Shown here piece after piece: positions 30,408 to 37,030 of a DNA stretch of 37,030 bases. The notes under the pieces are model-generated. The model did no database searches. It saw only the letters and a program-made list of their open reading frames with translations, and was not told the DNA's origin. Source of the DNA: Chlorobiaceae bacterium. GTDB taxonomy: Bacteria; Bacteroidota; Chlorobiia; Chlorobiales; Chlorobiaceae. The translations under genes and the position numbers were made by a program. Positions within the stretch are counted from its first letter, which is position 1. Each line of letters begins with the position of its first letter. The stretch is from positions 1-37,030 of the forward strand of contig JAAXWQ010000016.1 in assembly GCA_013335115.1 (NCBI GenBank), read 5' to 3'.

Positions 30408-30923
30408 ATGGGACCCGTTACGATTGAACGCCACCCGGGCAGGCTTCCTGAGGTGCTCCTTGGAGCCATCCTGATCGTCCTGACGACGACCGTGCCCTAC
30501 CTGAACCTGATCAACGCGCTCCTTTTTTCCGGCATCATTTTTTCCGGTGGAGCCGCTGCATGGTACTACATCGTTCGCCACCAGATTCCGCTGACCTACC
30601 GCCAGGCCTTCGTCATCGGCTCGCTGAGCGGGCTTGCCGGCGGGGTGCTTTCGGTGGGCGTGGAGTACTTCCTGCTCCAGGTGTTCGGCTATCGTCCCGG
30701 CCTGGAGAGCCTGCGCCTGCTGATCGACTGGGCGACCCGCATGGCTCCCGAAGAGGCTCCGACCTTCCGGCAGCTGCTTGCCATGGTGACGGCACCCGTG
30801 GAGATCACCGTGGCCGACCTGGTGGTGAGCATGCTACTTACCGGCGCAATCTACGCCCCCTTCGCCGGTGTCGGCGCCAGGCTCGCCGTGCTGATCCTGA
30901 AATGGCAGGCGAGGAAGAAATGA
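30408..30923 (+). CDS. Membrane protein, function unknown
   Basis: About 171 aa with four hydrophobic segments (LLGAILIVLTTTVPYLNLINALL; FSGIIFSGGAAAWYYIV; AFVIGSLSGLAGGVLSVGVEYFLL; and one near 135-160). The order of helix pairs recalls DUF4199-type proteins, but I do not assign it. A GTG at 30399 overlaps the dapB stop as GTGA and would add three residues. The last residues RKK and TGA run into the heptamer inverted repeat. Operon with dapB. Confidence 0.65.
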   Translation: MGPVTIERHPGRLPEVLLGAILIVLTTTVPYLNLINALLFSGIIFSGGAAAWYYIVRHQIPLTYRQAFVIGSLSGLAGGVLSVGVEYFLLQVFGYRPGLESLRLLIDWATRMAPEEAPTFRQLLAMVTAPVEITVADLVVSMLLTGAIYAPFAGVGARLAVLILKWQARKK

Positions 30924-30993
30924 TGAATGATGAATTATGAATTATGAATGATGAGGGATAAGAAAAATTCAGCACTCATCATTCATAATTCAT
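30921..30993. repeat. Heptamer-built inverted repeat between convergent genes
   Basis: ATGAATTATGAATGATGAG (30937-30955) pairs perfectly with 30975-30993 across a 19-base loop. The arms are built from 7-base units ATGAATT/ATGAATG; the left arm has about two more units than the right. The arm provides the TGA of the upstream gene and, on the other strand, the last codons and TGA of menE. It could act as a bidirectional terminator. Confidence 0.85.
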
Positions 30994-32400
30994 CACTTTC
31001 TTCCGGTACCACTCCCGGTCGATCTTGGCTGAGCCGGCAATAGTCACCCATTTGTCGACCCGCCTGAAGGCGACCGGTCGCTTCAGGCCGCCGAGGGCTG
31101 CCCCTGCCATCTTCGCAATCGCCGTGTCGTCCGGCCCGCCTTTTTTCGATACCTTCACCCAAGCCATCGGCCTCTCACCGTATTCCCGGTCCCGGATCGG
31201 CACGACGAGCGCTTCCTCGATGCCCGGCAGGGAGGCGAGTGCCTGCTCGATCTCTTCCGGGTGGATGTTCTCCCCTCCCGAGATGAACATGTTGTCGCGC
31301 CGTCCCAGCACGGTGAGCCGCCCCTCGTCCGACAGCGAGCCGATGTCGCCCGTGTGGAGCCAGCCGTCGCCGTCCCTCGCCGGGTCCAGGCCGTCGTGGC
31401 GCAGGTATCCCATGAACAGGCAGGGGCCCTTGACCAGGATCTCCCCGTCGGGGGCGATGGCCGCCTCGCGGTAGGGAAGGAGCGTGCCGCTGTCGTCCGA
31501 TACGGCATCGAGGGGATGCGGGGAGGTGGAGACTTGCGAGCCCATCTCGGTCGATCCGTAGGTCAGGTGGATGGGAAGGCCGGCCTCGACGGCCTCTTCG
31601 AGCAGGGCCCTGCCTGCCGCGCTGCCGCCGAGCAGGATTGCCTTCAGCCTCCGCAACGTGACTGCGCCGCCGGGTGCGCGAAGCATCCGGTAGAGCTGCG
31701 TTGGGACCAGCGAAAGGTGGGTCACGGGGAGTTGCGACAGTGATTCCTCAAGGGACGCGCCTGCCGGAGGGAGCGCAAGGGCGCCGCCGCCGAGCAGGCA
31801 CCTGAAGAGCATCGAGTAGCCGCCGACATGGTAGATCGGCAGCGACAGGAGCCAGCAGTCGCCGGGGGCGAACGGCAGGTTCGCCGCAGAGCCCATGGCG
31901 TTGTGCCAGTGGTTCGAAAGCGAGTGCATGGCCGCCTTGGGCCTGCCGGAGCTTGCCGAGGTATGGATGACCGAGGCCGGTCGGTCGGGATCGTCGGCAG
32001 CGGTGAACGTCGTCGATGCGGCCGCGTGCTTCACCTCATCGAGGGTTTCGAAGGTGATGGCCCGTTCCACGGTGAGGCCCGGGCAGGCGTCCGGATCGTA
32101 CACGGTCAGTTTCGGCCGAAGCCGGTCGAGCATCCCGCCGACATGGGCCGGGGTGAACCGGTGGTTCACCGGCGCGGCTACGGCGCCGATGCGCAGGAGC
32201 GCCATCATGAGCAGCAGTGCTTCCGGTCCGTTCGGGGCGGCGAGCGCTACGACGTCTCCCTGGCCGATGCCCAGCGAGGTGAGCGCCGCGGCGATCAGGG
32301 CGCTCTGGAGGTCGCCTTCGGCGAAGGAGAGCCTCCCTTCAGGCATGACGAGCGCCGGATGCCCGCCGAACCGTTCCGATGCCTCCCTTACCAGGTCCAT
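30979..32400 (-). CDS. menE: o-succinylbenzoate-CoA ligase
   Basis: 473-aa acyl-adenylate ligase. HTSASSGRPKAAMHS is the ATP loop (usually TSGSTGxPKG, so its glycine and threonine are replaced), LTYGSTEMGSQVS the A5 motif, GWLHTGDIGSLSDEGRLTVLGRRDNMFISGGENIHPEEIE the hinge and C-domain, and GSAKIDREWYR the catalytic Lys. It joins CoA to o-succinylbenzoate in menaquinone synthesis; identity rests also on menC and menB beside it. It overlaps menC by 13 bp. Its last residues VMNYE and the stop lie in the inverted repeat. Confidence 0.9.
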   Translation of the reverse strand: MDLVREASERFGGHPALVMPEGRLSFAEGDLQSALIAAALTSLGIGQGDVVALAAPNGPEALLLMMALLRIGAVAAPVNHRFTPAHVGGMLDRLRPKLTVYDPDACPGLTVERAITFETLDEVKHAAASTTFTAADDPDRPASVIHTSASSGRPKAAMHSLSNHWHNAMGSAANLPFAPGDCWLLSLPIYHVGGYSMLFRCLLGGGALALPPAGASLEESLSQLPVTHLSLVPTQLYRMLRAPGGAVTLRRLKAILLGGSAAGRALLEEAVEAGLPIHLTYGSTEMGSQVSTSPHPLDAVSDDSGTLLPYREAAIAPDGEILVKGPCLFMGYLRHDGLDPARDGDGWLHTGDIGSLSDEGRLTVLGRRDNMFISGGENIHPEEIEQALASLPGIEEALVVPIRDREYGERPMAWVKVSKKGGPDDTAIAKMAGAALGGLKRPVAFRRVDKWVTIAGSAKIDREWYRKKVMNYE

Positions 32401-33485
32401 GTCCCGCGTATTTCGAGCAGTTCTTCGCGAAGTTGCTGCCCGTTGCGCCAGGCCGCTTCAGGGTCGGTCGCGCCCTTTTCGGTCGAGAACGGGACCTCCG
32501 TAAGGTCGTGATCCAGGAAGCTGGAGGTGTCGAGGCCGCAGGCTGCCGGCTCGGCAGGGCCAACGGCCGCCATCAGGGCGTACATCCCCAGGCTGATGCC
32601 GCTTTCGAAGGCCGAGCTGAAGACCGCTTCGATCCCGAGTTGCGCGGCCACGGCGGCGAGCTCCATCGATTGCAGAAGGCTGCCGATCCGGTTCGGTTTC
32701 AGGACCAGCGCGCCAAGCGTCGACGGGGGGAGCTTTTCGAGGAGGTCGGGGCGCTGCCAGAGCGTTTCGTCGAGCGCCGAGGGGATGCCGGTCCTTGCAT
32801 GGAAGAGGGGGATTTGCGACGCGTCCGCAAGCGGCTCCTCGATGTAGGAGACGCTGCCGGCCGGGATCGCCTTGCCGAACGCTACCGCCTCCTCAAGGCC
32901 GAGCGACTGGTTGGCGTCGAGCCGGAGCCTGGCCTTTCCCCGGAACTGCCGGTCGACGGCGCGGATGGCGGCGATGGCCTCATCGGTCCGGCCGGGCCGC
33001 ACCTTGAGCTTGAATGTCCTGAACCCGTCGAAAAAAGCGATGGTCGCCCGTTCGATGACGACGTCGGGAGTGCCGTCGAGCAGGGCGTTCACCGGAACAA
33101 GCCGCGCCGGGGTGCTCATGCCGGGAAACGGGGGCAGGGTGCCGGAGCATGCGGCCCGCCAGTTCAGCACCGCCATCTCGATGCCGGCCGCCACCGAGGG
33201 CGGGAGCCCTTCGGCCTCGATCCGTGCACGGAGTTGCGGAACAGGGCAATCAATGAGTGCGGGAAGCTTTGGTACAAGTGCCGAGAGGGAGCGTTCGGCT
33301 TCGTCGAGCGTTTCGTCGTGCAGGCCTGGGAGCGGGGCGACCTCGCCGATGGCGAAGGCACCGCCATCGGATGCCCTCAGGCGGAGCAGGAGGCCTTCGC
33401 GCCGTTCGACGCGAACGCCCCTGACCTGGACCGGGACGGAAAAGGGGATGCCATAGCGGCAGATGTCGGCATGGATCGGACTCAA
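32388..33485 (-). CDS. menC: o-succinylbenzoate synthase (TTG start)
   Basis: 365-aa enolase-superfamily enzyme. [11 protein letters not shown] carries the first catalytic Lys, [14 protein letters not shown] and SALDE the three metal ligands, and LVLKPNRIG the second Lys. It dehydrates SHCHC to o-succinylbenzoate. The start appears to be TTG at 33485, overlapping the menB stop as TTGA; no ATG or GTG lies near enough, so translation is probably coupled. Confidence 0.88.
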   Translation of the reverse strand: MSPIHADICRYGIPFSVPVQVRGVRVERREGLLLRLRASDGGAFAIGEVAPLPGLHDETLDEAERSLSALVPKLPALIDCPVPQLRARIEAEGLPPSVAAGIEMAVLNWRAACSGTLPPFPGMSTPARLVPVNALLDGTPDVVIERATIAFFDGFRTFKLKVRPGRTDEAIAAIRAVDRQFRGKARLRLDANQSLGLEEAVAFGKAIPAGSVSYIEEPLADASQIPLFHARTGIPSALDETLWQRPDLLEKLPPSTLGALVLKPNRIGSLLQSMELAAVAAQLGIEAVFSSAFESGISLGMYALMAAVGPAEPAACGLDTSSFLDHDLTEVPFSTEKGATDPEAAWRNGQQLREELLEIRGTWTW

Positions 33486-34303
33486 GGGCGTTTCGGGAAC
33501 TTGCCGAAATCGGGCTTGCGCTTCTCGACGAAGGCGTTGCGGCCCTCCTGGCCCTCTTCGCTCATGTAGTAGAGCAGCGTGGCGTTGCCCGCGAGCTCCT
33601 GCAGACCAGCCTGCCCGTCGCAGTCGGCGTTCAGTGCCGCCTTGAGGCAGCGGATGGCCAGCGGCGAGTTGGCGAGGATCTCACGGCACCACTGCACGGT
33701 CTCCGCTTCGAGCCTTTCGAGCGGAACGACGGTGTTGATCAGCCCCATGTCGAGCGCCTCCTGCGCATCGTACTGGCGGCAGAGGTACCAGATCTCGCGG
33801 GCTTTCTTCTGGCCGACGAGCCGGGCCATGTAGCTGGCGCCCCAGCCGCCGTCGAACGAACCCACCTTCGGGCCGGTCTGGCCGAAGCGTGCGTTTTCGG
33901 CTGCGATGGTCAGGTCGCAGAGCATGTGCAGCACGTGGCCGCCGCCGATGGCGTAGCCCGCAACCATGGCGATGACCGGTTTCGGGCAGGTGCGGATGTC
34001 GCGCTGGAAATCGAGCACGTTCAGCTTGTTGACACCCTTGCTGTCGGCATAGCCGGCGTTGCCGCGGATTTTCTGGTCGCCGCCCGAGCAGAAGGCCAGG
34101 TCTCCCTGTCCGGTCAGGATGATGACGCCGATCTCCTGGTCGTTGCGCGCATCCTGCAATGCCTCGATCATCTCGTCCACCGTCTGCGGGCGGAACGCGT
34201 TGCGGCGCTCGGGGCGGTTGATGGTGATTTTGGCGATGCCCTCGGCCTTGTGGTAGAGGATGTCGGTGAACTCGCCGGCAGGTATCCAGTTGACAGTGCT
34301 CAT
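33482..34303 (-). CDS. menB: 1,4-dihydroxy-2-naphthoyl-CoA synthase
   Basis: 273-aa crotonase-fold enzyme. [20 protein letters not shown], the oxyanion loops [12 protein letters not shown] and [19 protein letters not shown], and [21 protein letters not shown] with its DGG are the MenB hallmarks. It closes the second ring of the naphthoquinone. ATG 34303 is one base after the menH stop (TGATATG); the open frame extends far upstream but within menH. Confidence 0.95.
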   Translation of the reverse strand: MSTVNWIPAGEFTDILYHKAEGIAKITINRPERRNAFRPQTVDEMIEALQDARNDQEIGVIILTGQGDLAFCSGGDQKIRGNAGYADSKGVNKLNVLDFQRDIRTCPKPVIAMVAGYAIGGGHVLHMLCDLTIAAENARFGQTGPKVGSFDGGWGASYMARLVGQKKAREIWYLCRQYDAQEALDMGLINTVVPLERLEAETVQWCREILANSPLAIRCLKAALNADCDGQAGLQELAGNATLLYYMSEEGQEGRNAFVEKRKPDFGKFPKRP

Positions 34304-34304
34304 A

Positions 34305-35126
34305 TCAGGAGAATCGATGGTTGTTGATAAAAGACTCGAGGCACCCGACGAAACGGGCGCGGTCCTCGACATGCAGGGTATGGCCGCAGCCGGGGAAGGT
34401 TTCAAGGGCTGATCCGGGGCACAAATTAACCATTCGACGGCCGATTTCCACGAATTTGGCGTCTTTTTCGCCGGCACAGAACAGGATGGGCAGCCGGTTC
34501 CCGGGGAGTTCGTCCCATAGCGAAGGCTGGTTGCCGGTGCCCAGCGCCCGAAGGCACGAAGCGAGGGCTGCAGGGTTACCCGCGCGCCGGGAGGCAAGCA
34601 TCTCGTCGAACGAAGGATCGGCTTTCAGCGTCGCGAAGAGCGGCAGGTCGTACCAGCGTCCGAGGAAGGCGTCGAAATCCTGTTCGAGCTCCCTGGCAAG
34701 GGCATCGTCGCCGAGGCGTCGCAGCCGGCGCTCCTCTTCGGTAGGCAGGCCGGGAGATGCGGAGACGATCACCGCCGACGAAAAGAGTTCTGGATGGCGA
34801 AGCGCAAGCGCGAGGGCGATGCGGCCACCCATCGAGTAGCCGGCAAGGCCGCAGGGGCCCGGCGCCTGACGGCGCAGGAGGTCGGCGAGCGAGTCGACGG
34901 TCTGCATGAAGAATCCGGCATGATCGATCCTTTCCGGCATGCCGGCGCTGCCATGCCCCGGAAGATCGACGAGGAGTGAGCAGTAGCGCTCCCCAAGCAT
35001 CCGCGCGACCGGTAGCCAGTCACGTCCCGACCCCAGGAATCCGTGCAGGAAGAGGATCCCCGGGAGGGCGCTGTCGCCGACGGTGACGAGATGAAGCGGA
35101 GGATGCTGTGATGTGGAGTATGTCAC
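34305..35126 (-). CDS. menH: 2-succinyl-6-hydroxy-2,4-cyclohexadiene-1-carboxylate synthase (GTG start)
   Basis: 273-aa alpha/beta hydrolase. [17 protein letters not shown], the nucleophile GYSMGG (Ser98), an Asp in GEKDAKF and His in [10 protein letters not shown] fit MenH, which eliminates pyruvate from SEPHCHC to give SHCHC. Position at the head of a menH-B-C-E unit supports this over a generic hydrolase. It starts with GTG at 35126. menD and menF, often just upstream, are not present here. Confidence 0.85.
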   Translation of the reverse strand: MTYSTSQHPPLHLVTVGDSALPGILFLHGFLGSGRDWLPVARMLGERYCSLLVDLPGHGSAGMPERIDHAGFFMQTVDSLADLLRRQAPGPCGLAGYSMGGRIALALALRHPELFSSAVIVSASPGLPTEEERRLRRLGDDALARELEQDFDAFLGRWYDLPLFATLKADPSFDEMLASRRAGNPAALASCLRALGTGNQPSLWDELPGNRLPILFCAGEKDAKFVEIGRRMVNLCPGSALETFPGCGHTLHVEDRARFVGCLESFINNHRFS

Positions 35127-35259
35127 CTGTTGTTCGGGGTTTCACGATCGACGAAGTTGCTGCCTGTGCCGTTCGGATGAAATATAACAAGCGCAGCCGG
35201 TACCCGTTTGCCGCTTTCTATTCTTCCCGTAGCATACTCGGTATTTTACTTCGAATACT

Positions 35260-35287
35260 TTGCAAATTCTTAAAATTGTCTTAATAT
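35260..35287 (+). promoter_or_regulatory. Candidate promoter toward the cytochrome-porin gene
   Basis: TTGCAA (35260-35265), 16-base spacer and TAATAT (35282-35287). If used, it would give a leader of about 365 bases before ATG 35660 and place the dyad at 35451 inside that leader. Confidence 0.35.
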
Positions 35288-35450
35288 ATCGATATATAAC
35301 TACGTCGTCCATTAAGGCCATGCGGAATCGGAACCGGTTCCCAGCATGAACGGGCATAGAATTCCGCGCCGAAACTGTCCTGTTGCCCGAATAAGAACAA
35401 CCGTCCAGAGAAGCATTTCACGGCAGTGTAGCTGAGAACTGCAGTCATTC

Positions 35451-35475
35451 GTCATGATGTTGCTGACATCATGAC
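35451..35475. promoter_or_regulatory. Perfect 10-5-10 dyad, possible operator
   Basis: GTCATGATGT, spacer TGCTG, ACATCATGAC. The arms are exact inverted complements. No T run follows, so an operator for a dimeric regulator (or an RNA hairpin in the leader) is more likely than a terminator. It is 184 bp upstream of the cytochrome-porin ATG. Confidence 0.6.
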
Positions 35476-35659
35476 CTGATAAGGGACGGACAGGTAAGCG
35501 TACGTTCTCCTTTCACTTTACGGGTCCGGTTCACCATCGTTATATCCCGGGCAGGGAAACGGTCAAGCGATGGCTTGCCGCTCCAGGGCTTTCAGTTGCT
35601 CTCCAATCTTTTACTGTCGAAATACCTCTATCACCAACCTCCACAAATAAGGAGTGCTT

Positions 35660-36940
35660 ATGAGAAGAATCCACCTTGGATCAGCCGCCATGCTCGTTAT
35701 GGTACCCATGCTTTTCTGGAGCAGGGATGGCTCGGCTTTGCCGGTTTTTGCACGAAAATACCATACAGCATGTTCGACCTGCCATACCGCGTTTCCGATC
35801 AGGAACGGATTCGGCGAGGCGTTCAGGAACAACGGCTACCGGTTCCCCGGGGGCCAGGATGAAGACATGGTGAAGGAGGAGCCGATCAAGCTCGGGCAGG
35901 AAGGCTACAAAAAGCAGTTCCCCGATGCCATCTGGCCCTCCGACATGCCGAACATGCCCTCGCTCGGCTTCCTGGGCAAGATCAGGGCGTACACCCCGAA
36001 AGACGCTGTCACCGGCAACTTCAGGGATACCAAGATTGTCGAGGACCTCGAAACCTTCTTCGCCGGCACGATCACCGACAATATCACTTATTTCGGTGAC
36101 TTCGCCATCAACGCCGGTGACGAAGCAGGAAAAGGGCAGATCGAATGGGGCAAGCTCAACCTGATGTGGACGTTCAAGCCGGGAGTCAACCTTGTCTTCG
36201 GCGAAGTGGGTCCCACGGAGCGCATGGTGCTCGTCTCCGCGCGTCCCGGATGGAAGCGTGACGGTTATACTTCCACCATGCCGGCCGTCGGCAGGGGCGT
36301 TGAACTCCGGATTGCCGGCGATACGGGGGCGACCGGAGGCTACTCGCTGGTGGCCGGCGTCGGCAAGAATGGTACCGAAACGCTTGAAACCGGGAGCAAT
36401 TTCACCGACACCAAGTTCGCAAGGGCGACCTTCAAGATCGGTGGCCACGGGCTGCTCAGCGGTACCGGAGGTTCCCATGGGGTCGACCATGTCGGTATGG
36501 ACAACGGAATTACCTTCGGGGCTAACGTCGTCAACTCGATCAACGGAAGTACGCCGGCTTCACAGGAGGGCCTTGCTGGCCTGACCAAGACCGCATACTC
36601 CGGCGACGTCGAGGCAATCTATGGTTCGATGCGTCTTCTCGGCCAGTACGCACGCTTCAATGAAGTAGTCAACGCCAGAGTGGACTATGGCAAACGGACT
36701 GCATACTCCCTCGAAGGCGACTACTGGTTCTATCCGTGGCTGGTCGGGGTGGTGCGTTATGAGTACCTGAAAGATGATCTGAATGGTGAAATCAAGAAGG
36801 TCATTCCCGCTGTTGCGTTCATGCTGAGGCCTAACGCCAAGATTGGCCTCGAATACGTTGACGTCACGCATAAGAACAAGCCAGTCGGTGGATATAATGC
36901 GCCCACTTCGTTCCAGCTGTTCACGCAGGTTGGCTTCTAA
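35660..36940 (+). CDS. Cyc2-like outer-membrane monohaem cytochrome-porin
   Basis: 426 aa. A signal peptide (1-26, ending DGSA) is followed by LPVFARKYHTACSTCHTAFP, with one haem motif CSTCH (38-42), then NGFGEAFRNNGYRFPGG. The remainder is a run of beta strands with Gly/Asn turns ending FQLFTQVGF, a barrel terminus with final Phe. A single N-terminal CxxCH fused to an outer-membrane barrel of this length is the architecture of Cyc2 iron oxidases; similar proteins of unknown role occur elsewhere. GGAG five bases before ATG 35660 decides the start over a GTG six bases upstream. Iron oxidation is only a hypothesis. Confidence 0.7.
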   Translation: MRRIHLGSAAMLVMVPMLFWSRDGSALPVFARKYHTACSTCHTAFPIRNGFGEAFRNNGYRFPGGQDEDMVKEEPIKLGQEGYKKQFPDAIWPSDMPNMPSLGFLGKIRAYTPKDAVTGNFRDTKIVEDLETFFAGTITDNITYFGDFAINAGDEAGKGQIEWGKLNLMWTFKPGVNLVFGEVGPTERMVLVSARPGWKRDGYTSTMPAVGRGVELRIAGDTGATGGYSLVAGVGKNGTETLETGSNFTDTKFARATFKIGGHGLLSGTGGSHGVDHVGMDNGITFGANVVNSINGSTPASQEGLAGLTKTAYSGDVEAIYGSMRLLGQYARFNEVVNARVDYGKRTAYSLEGDYWFYPWLVGVVRYEYLKDDLNGEIKKVIPAVAFMLRPNAKIGLEYVDVTHKNKPVGGYNAPTSFQLFTQVGF

Positions 36941-36982
36941 GCGGACCAGCAGGGGCTGAAGCGACCCGAAAGGTCACATGAC

Positions 36983-37028
36983 ATGACTGCAGGCAGAATC
37001 TCCGGATTCGCCTGCAGTCATTTTTTTT
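36983..37028 (+). terminator. Strong rho-independent terminator
   Basis: ATGACTGCAGGC, a bulged A, GAATC, loop TCCG, GATTC, GCCTGCAGTCAT, then eight T (37021-37028). The stem is 17 bp with one bulge and the loop is of the stable UNCG type. It ends the cytochrome-porin transcript. Confidence 0.93.
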
Positions 37029-37030
37029 AC

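Larger units (their letters stand above)
35127..35659. other. Long regulatory gap between menH and the cytochrome-porin gene
   Basis: 533 bp without a convincing gene, markedly AT-rich at 35215-35300. It holds a TATATT-like -10 toward menH (about 35179), the palindrome ATATATCGATATAT (35284-35297), a plus-strand promoter candidate and a perfect dyad, listed separately. A 71-codon minus-strand frame at 35142-35357 has no support. Confidence 0.5.

Noticed and set aside
35136-35150. TTTCACGATCGAC as a parS-like site
   Set aside because: It matches only one half of the parS palindrome and is far from parAB.
35142-35357. 71-codon minus-strand frame in the gap upstream of menH
   Set aside because: No ribosome site, no recognised similarity, lies across AT-rich promoter-like DNA.

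Overview
The window most likely comes from a green sulfur bacterium (Chlorobiota, Chlorobium/Chlorobaculum type). The grounds are the GC-rich coding style, a men cluster for menaquinone, the parA-parB-DUF5683-dapB gene order shared by Chlorobiota and Bacteroidota, weak or absent Shine-Dalgarno sites in front of many genes, and a monohaem cytochrome-porin resembling Cyc2. This assignment is inferred from protein content; genus was not determined. No rRNA, tRNA, CRISPR array, transposase or phage gene was seen.

Layout. 1-139: tail of an unidentified gene ending in a terminator. 277-2157: an MsbA-type lipid A flippase (+). 2167-8956 (-): a seven-gene, tightly overlapping envelope polysaccharide operon (UDP-glucuronate epimerase, two GT9 heptosyltransferase-like enzymes, an O-antigen ligase/polymerase-like membrane protein of clearly lower GC, three GT2 enzymes). 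9255-10208 (+): a waaF-like heptosyltransferase lying between two direct copies of a dispersed repeat. 10329-13192 (-): pgl and tkt. 13329-18109 (+): a DUF2278 protein, a membrane protein, two different L,D-transpeptidases and an SRPBCC protein. 18440-22120 (-): cobalamin-dependent methionine synthase. 22342-23184 (+): an outer-membrane beta-barrel protein. 23345-27223 (-): esterase, mnmA, mgtE and a 3-methyladenine DNA glycosylase. 27340-30923 (+): parA, parB, a DUF5683 protein, dapB and a membrane protein. 30979-35126 (-): menH-menB-menC-menE. 35660-36940 (+): the Cyc2-like cytochrome-porin, closed by a strong terminator.

How genes work together. MsbA flips lipid A-core, and the operon facing it supplies core or O-chain sugars, so the first 10 kb is an LPS module. 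menH, B, C and E carry out four of the later steps of menaquinone synthesis; menF, menD and menA are not in view. The L,D-transpeptidases, the beta-barrel proteins and dapB serve the cell envelope.

The least ordinary content lies between the genes. A short dispersed repeat (core GGGGACGTTCCTGAAAACAT followed by TAACTTA) occurs five times, four of them between convergent genes. One copy supplies the waaF stop codon, two form a 92-bp tandem duplication flanked by GC-rich palindromes, and one sits between the live 3' end of an esterase gene and a decayed duplicate of that same 3' end. A separate heptamer-based inverted repeat supplies the stop codons of both convergent genes it separates, and a perfect 10-5-10 dyad lies upstream of the cytochrome-porin gene.
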